From an uncultured Butyrivibrio sp. (GTDB lineage Bacteria > Bacillota > Clostridia > Lachnospirales > Lachnospiraceae), in assembly GCA_947169985.1 (NCBI GenBank), contig CAMVRW010000083.1, forward strand, positions 1 through 9,149: 9,149 nt of DNA, written 5' to 3'. A program made the position numbers and the translations under genes. Below are positions 6,634-9,149 of the stretch, piece by piece. Numbering within the stretch: the first letter of the stretch is position 1; the number at the start of each line of letters is the position of its first letter. The notes below the pieces were generated by a model that had not been told where the DNA came from, did not search any database, and saw only the letters and a program-made list of their open reading frames with translations.

Positions 6634-8784
6634 TCAGTTGCTGTAGTGCTTCTCCATGATCTTTCTTGCTTCGTCCTGGGCGTTTAAGAAGGCCTGGGCG
6701 ATAAGTGGATCAAAGTGAGTTCCGGAGCTTTCTTTGATGATTTCAATGGACTTCTCGAAGGAGAAGCCTTTTTTATAGCTTCTGTCGGATACAAGGGCAT
6801 CAAATACGTCTGCCACAGCCATAATCCTGGCAGATAACGGAATGTCGAATCCGGAAATGCCGTTAGGATAGCCTTTACCGTTCCATTTCTCGTGGTGGTA
6901 CAAAGCCATGGTCCTGGCTTCGTTAAGGTACCCTTCGTCAGATCCCGGAACTGTGGACATTACCCTGTCAAGGATCTCCGCACCGGCTGTGGTGTGTCCC
7001 TTCATGGAAGCAAATTCCTCATCCGTAAGTTTGCCGTTCTTGTTAAGGATCACATCAGAGACGCTGATCTTTCCTATGTCATGGAGAGGTGCTGATCTGT
7101 AAACATCTGACCTGAACTTGTCAGTAAGCTGATCCGTGTAGATATTCTCTTTCATCAGCTCGTCCATGATCAGCTTGGCGTACTCCGCCGTCTTCTTTAC
7201 ATGGTCTCCTGTATTCTTATCCCTGCTCTCAACCATATCCGCCAAAACCAGGATAAGTGAATCCTGCATATCGCTTATAAGCTTATTCTTTTTCTGAATA
7301 TCCATAAGGTATTGCAGGTTCTCATCCGTCATCTCAGAGAAAGCTTTATAAAGATTCTCCGTCTCATCTCCCGTGATGATATGGAGTTCGTGGAACATCT
7401 CAGCAGTCTCCTGAAGAGCCTGTTCCTTATTCTCGGTGAAAAGAGATGCTGTATAGGCCATGGTGTTCAGAGGCAGTATCACATGATACTCAGCAAAGAA
7501 AAGTCCGATAGCCAGAGTCAGAGCAAAGACTCCCACAAAGGCTGAAATGACCTTTACAATGTATCTTCTGGACTCCGCTCTAAGATCATCCATGGAAATA
7601 TCAACACCTGCATAAGCTGTAACCTCTCCAGCCCTATTCACGATAGGTTCATACACTGTAAGGAGCCATCCGAAAGTGTCGTCAGTTACAATAGGGTCAA
7701 TCCTTCCTCCTGCCAGAAGAATCGGTACCTGCTCTGAAAAAGACTCATCGAAGTCAATAACCGTACCCGGCGAAGATGTTTCGCCGCCCTCAACAGCCAC
7801 ATCAAATACCACATGACAGCCATCAGGCATCATCTTATAAACATAGACATATTCATTAAAACTGGAGGAATCCAGGATCTTCTTGAGGTTACTCTCAACA
7901 GTCCGGTAATCTGCGCTGGCCTTTCCCAGAGTCATATACTCATCCACCCTGTCTCCATCCACCATTCCTGCAGCCACCTGAGCTGTGCCAATGGCGTAGA
8001 GCTTTTGATGATCAACCGTGGAATTGAAGTACATGAGATAACAGATGTAGATGGCAGAAGCGCCAATAATAAACGCTGCACAGGTCAGCAGCGTAACCAG
8101 CTTGATACGAAGTGAAGCCTGTCTGCTTCTCTTTTTCCTGATATTCTTCAGGACCTCACTGGAAAGAGGAGCCTGTCTCCAGGCATGGATCTTGAATATC
8201 TTCCTTACTTTTTCCGGTAGGAAGTACACAATTGACAGAGCCAGGAAAAGACATATCGCCTTATCCGCAATGTCTACGAAGAATCCACCGATCAGCTCCG
8301 CAGCAAAGGGTTTCATCCCCATATTTACAATTAGTCCGTGAACCAGCGAGGAGGATGTATCCTCTCCCTCAGAACCATAAATGAACCAGGTAATGATGCC
8401 GCCTATTACTCCGCCTACAAAGGCGTTTAGAATCATGGCAGTCATTACTCCCTGAGCTTTTTCAAGAAAACCCTGTTCATGGAAAAAAGCCGTGATAATG
8501 GCTATAAGAACGTTAAGCATTGTGTAGGAAATAGCCATGGGATCAGCACCACTTATAGTATTGATAAAAGGTGCTGATAATCCAACAATAATACCCGGCA
8601 CATAACCACCCAGCATGGATGTTACCATTGTTCCTACCACATCGAGATAAATAGGGATCCCTGCAAGACCTGCACCATATGCTCCCAGATAATTCAGGAA
8701 GATTCCTAAAAAGATAAGCCCAACGACAACAACCATCCGCTCGTAGGCTGGTCTTGTCTTTTGTCTTCTTATGATTTCATCCAT
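6634..8784 (-). CDS. Membrane sensor HD-GYP protein, probable c-di-GMP phosphodiesterase
   Basis: The 716-residue protein probably hydrolyses cyclic di-GMP in response to an external or membrane signal. Residues 15-190 hold about five or six hydrophobic helices, with a segment (YLDVVGTMVTSMLGGYVPG, 46-64) resembling substrate-binding ECF-type S components. After a basic linker (about 215-227), a transmembrane segment (229-252) precedes an extracytoplasmic region (about 253-408) ending in a PAS/Cache-like strand (YEPIVNRAGEVTAYAGVDIS), then another transmembrane segment (409-431). A linker with probable coiled coil (440-510) joins the HD-GYP domain (about 512-705): TGDHV (525-529), HDIGK (568-572), KGHT (595-598), YHHEKWNGKGYP (629-640) and VADVFDAL (657-664). 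All metal and GYP signature positions are present, so it looks active. ATG 8784 is chosen because GGAGG (8793-8797) lies 8 nt upstream. It stands alone, converging with pyrBI. Target process unknown. Confidence 0.9.
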   Translation of the reverse strand: MDEIIRRQKTRPAYERMVVVVGLIFLGIFLNYLGAYGAGLAGIPIYLDVVGTMVTSMLGGYVPGIIVGLSAPFINTISGADPMAISYTMLNVLIAIITAFFHEQGFLEKAQGVMTAMILNAFVGGVIGGIITWFIYGSEGEDTSSSLVHGLIVNMGMKPFAAELIGGFFVDIADKAICLFLALSIVYFLPEKVRKIFKIHAWRQAPLSSEVLKNIRKKRSRQASLRIKLVTLLTCAAFIIGASAIYICYLMYFNSTVDHQKLYAIGTAQVAAGMVDGDRVDEYMTLGKASADYRTVESNLKKILDSSSFNEYVYVYKMMPDGCHVVFDVAVEGGETSSPGTVIDFDESFSEQVPILLAGGRIDPIVTDDTFGWLLTVYEPIVNRAGEVTAYAGVDISMDDLRAESRRYIVKVISAFVGVFALTLAIGLFFAEYHVILPLNTMAYTASLFTENKEQALQETAEMFHELHIITGDETENLYKAFSEMTDENLQYLMDIQKKNKLISDMQDSLILVLADMVESRDKNTGDHVKKTAEYAKLIMDELMKENIYTDQLTDKFRSDVYRSAPLHDIGKISVSDVILNKNGKLTDEEFASMKGHTTAGAEILDRVMSTVPGSDEGYLNEARTMALYHHEKWNGKGYPNGISGFDIPLSARIMAVADVFDALVSDRSYKKGFSFEKSIEIIKESSGTHFDPLIAQAFLNAQDEARKIMEKHYSN

Positions 8785-8789
8785 ATTTT

Positions 8790-8797
8790 CCCCCTCC
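8790..8797 (-). promoter_or_regulatory. Ribosome binding site deciding the HD-GYP gene start
   Basis: GGAGGGGG on the minus strand precedes ATG 8784. The frame remains open upstream to a TTG at 8853, but that codon falls beside the terminator of the next gene and has no ribosome binding site, so the 23 extra residues are not included. Confidence 0.75.
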
Positions 8798-8853
8798 GTA
8801 GATATATAAATTGTACTCCATCTACAAAAAAAAAACACGGAAAAACGCAACAA
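8798..8853 (-). promoter_or_regulatory. Promoter region of the HD-GYP gene with phased A-tracts
   Basis: On the minus strand a candidate -10 box TACAAT (8811-8816) lies 27 bp before the ATG, without a recognisable -35 hexamer at the usual distance. Upstream are A/T runs at 8826-8835 (10), 8841-8845 (5) and 8852-8857 (6), spaced about one helical turn apart, compatible with curved or UP-element-like DNA. A 6-bp inverted repeat, GTAGAT (8798-8803) and ATCTAC (8820-8825), flanks the candidate -10. Confidence 0.35.
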
Positions 8854-8877
8854 AAAACACCTCTTACGAGGTGTTTT
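8854..8877 (-). terminator. Rho-independent terminator after the small gene
   Basis: AAAACACCTC (8854-8863) and GAGGTGTTTT (8868-8877) form a perfect 10-bp stem with a 4-base loop. On the minus strand the stem runs into six T, so it ends transcription of the gene at 8904-9074 and isolates the HD-GYP gene. Plus-strand use is possible too (TTTTCTT). Confidence 0.88.
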
Positions 8878-8903
8878 CTTAGTGTATTTATTAAATTGTT
8901 TAA

Positions 8904-9074
8904 TTACTTGATATAGCCGTTCTGTCTGCTATGGATATCATCGCGGTTCTTCTCACGGCGTTTTTCCTCGCCACGGAGCATCTCCTGCATGTAGGGATTG
9001 TCGTTTGCTCCTGAGACTGAAAGTGGCCTTGTCTCATTGTTGATGTAGATGTCTTTTGATGATTTTCCAAACAT
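8904..9074 (-). CDS. Small hypothetical protein, 56 residues
   Basis: Not recognised. The frame encodes 56 residues starting MFGKSSKDIYINNE and ending QNGYIK. It is soluble-looking: no hydrophobic segment, no cysteine, a neutral first half with a possible short strand (DIYI), then NPYMQEML and a strongly charged stretch (residues 35-46, RGEEKRREKNRD) that could be helical. Support for a real gene is positional: GGGGG (9082-9086) lies 7 nt before the ATG and touches the stop of the preceding CAP-like gene, and a strong terminator begins 26 nt after the stop. It is therefore likely co-transcribed and coupled with the upstream gene. The overlapping longer minus-strand frame at 8900-9145 has no such signals. 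Confidence 0.65.
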   Translation of the reverse strand: MFGKSSKDIYINNETRPLSVSGANDNPYMQEMLRGEEKRREKNRDDIHSRQNGYIK

Positions 9075-9086
9075 AATAAAGCCCCC

Positions 9087-9149
9087 TTAATAACCGAACT
9101 CCTGAGCCCAGTACCAGCTTCCGTCATCTGCCTGAGCAATTGCAATACC
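9087..9149 (-). CDS. C-terminal end of a probable CAP/SCP-domain extracellular protein (partial)
   Basis: Only the last 20 codons and the stop lie in the window. The visible residues, GIAIAQADDGSWYWAQEFGY, fit the closing strand of bacterial CAP (SCP/PR-1-like) domains, where a 'G-aromatic-Y-W-x-Q-x-F' pattern is typical. Such proteins are usually secreted; the enzymatic or binding role is generally unknown. The stop codon is immediately followed by the ribosome binding site of the small gene, implying an operon. The family call rests on a very short piece. Confidence 0.55.
   Translation of the reverse strand, partial: GIAIAQADDGSWYWAQEFGY

Noticed and set aside
8900..9145. 81-codon minus-strand open frame
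   Set aside because: It lies out of frame over the CAP-like end and the 56-codon gene, has a low-complexity Thr/Arg-rich product and no ribosome binding site at its start.
1..9149. tRNA, rRNA, CRISPR array, insertion sequence or defence-gene cluster
   Set aside because: No cloverleaf, rRNA segment, spaced direct repeats, transposase or defence-type protein was seen; nearly all bases belong to housekeeping or sensor genes.

Overview
The window reads as a chromosomal stretch from a Clostridia-type Firmicute, most likely of the Lachnospiraceae (Butyrivibrio-like). The evidence is strong AGGAGG-type ribosome binding sites, moderate GC with AT-rich intergenic gaps, a bifunctional chorismate mutase-prephenate dehydratase, a pyrBI pair with a zinc-binding regulatory chain, a membrane-anchored DUF5050-like propeller protein and a CAP-domain tail. 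The taxonomic placement is inference from gene content, not a database match. Nothing indicates an insertion sequence, phage, CRISPR array or plasmid; this is ordinary core and housekeeping DNA with some regulatory detail.

Left part (1-4009, all minus strand): an operon read right to left as pheA (Phe biosynthesis), ppx (exopolyphosphatase with an HD domain) and ppk1 (polyphosphate kinase, cut by the left edge before its catalytic histidines). Gaps are 21 and 7 nt, and the ppx stop codon lies inside the ppk1 ribosome binding site. The enzymes that make and degrade polyphosphate are therefore expressed together, downstream of an amino-acid gene.

Middle (4010-6633): a 101-bp divergent spacer carries two back-to-back promoters whose -35 boxes overlap under a 16-bp dyad. 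On the plus strand follow a membrane-anchored, probably seven-bladed propeller protein of unknown function, a strong hairpin, then pyrB and pyrI (catalytic and regulatory chains of aspartate carbamoyltransferase, first committed step of pyrimidine synthesis), closed by a terminator that also faces the converging gene.

Right part (6634-9149, minus strand): a 716-residue membrane protein with a multi-helix N-terminal domain, an extracytoplasmic sensor region and a C-terminal HD-GYP domain with all signature residues, a likely cyclic-di-GMP phosphodiesterase. It has its own A-tract-rich upstream region. Beyond a terminator lie a 56-codon gene of unknown function and the last 20 codons of what looks like a CAP/SCP-domain extracellular protein. 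No gene-free stretch exceeds about 120 bp. No convincing new system is present; the most useful leads are the divergent promoter/dyad, the Ppx active-site substitution, the pyrB leader and the small gene at 8904-9074.
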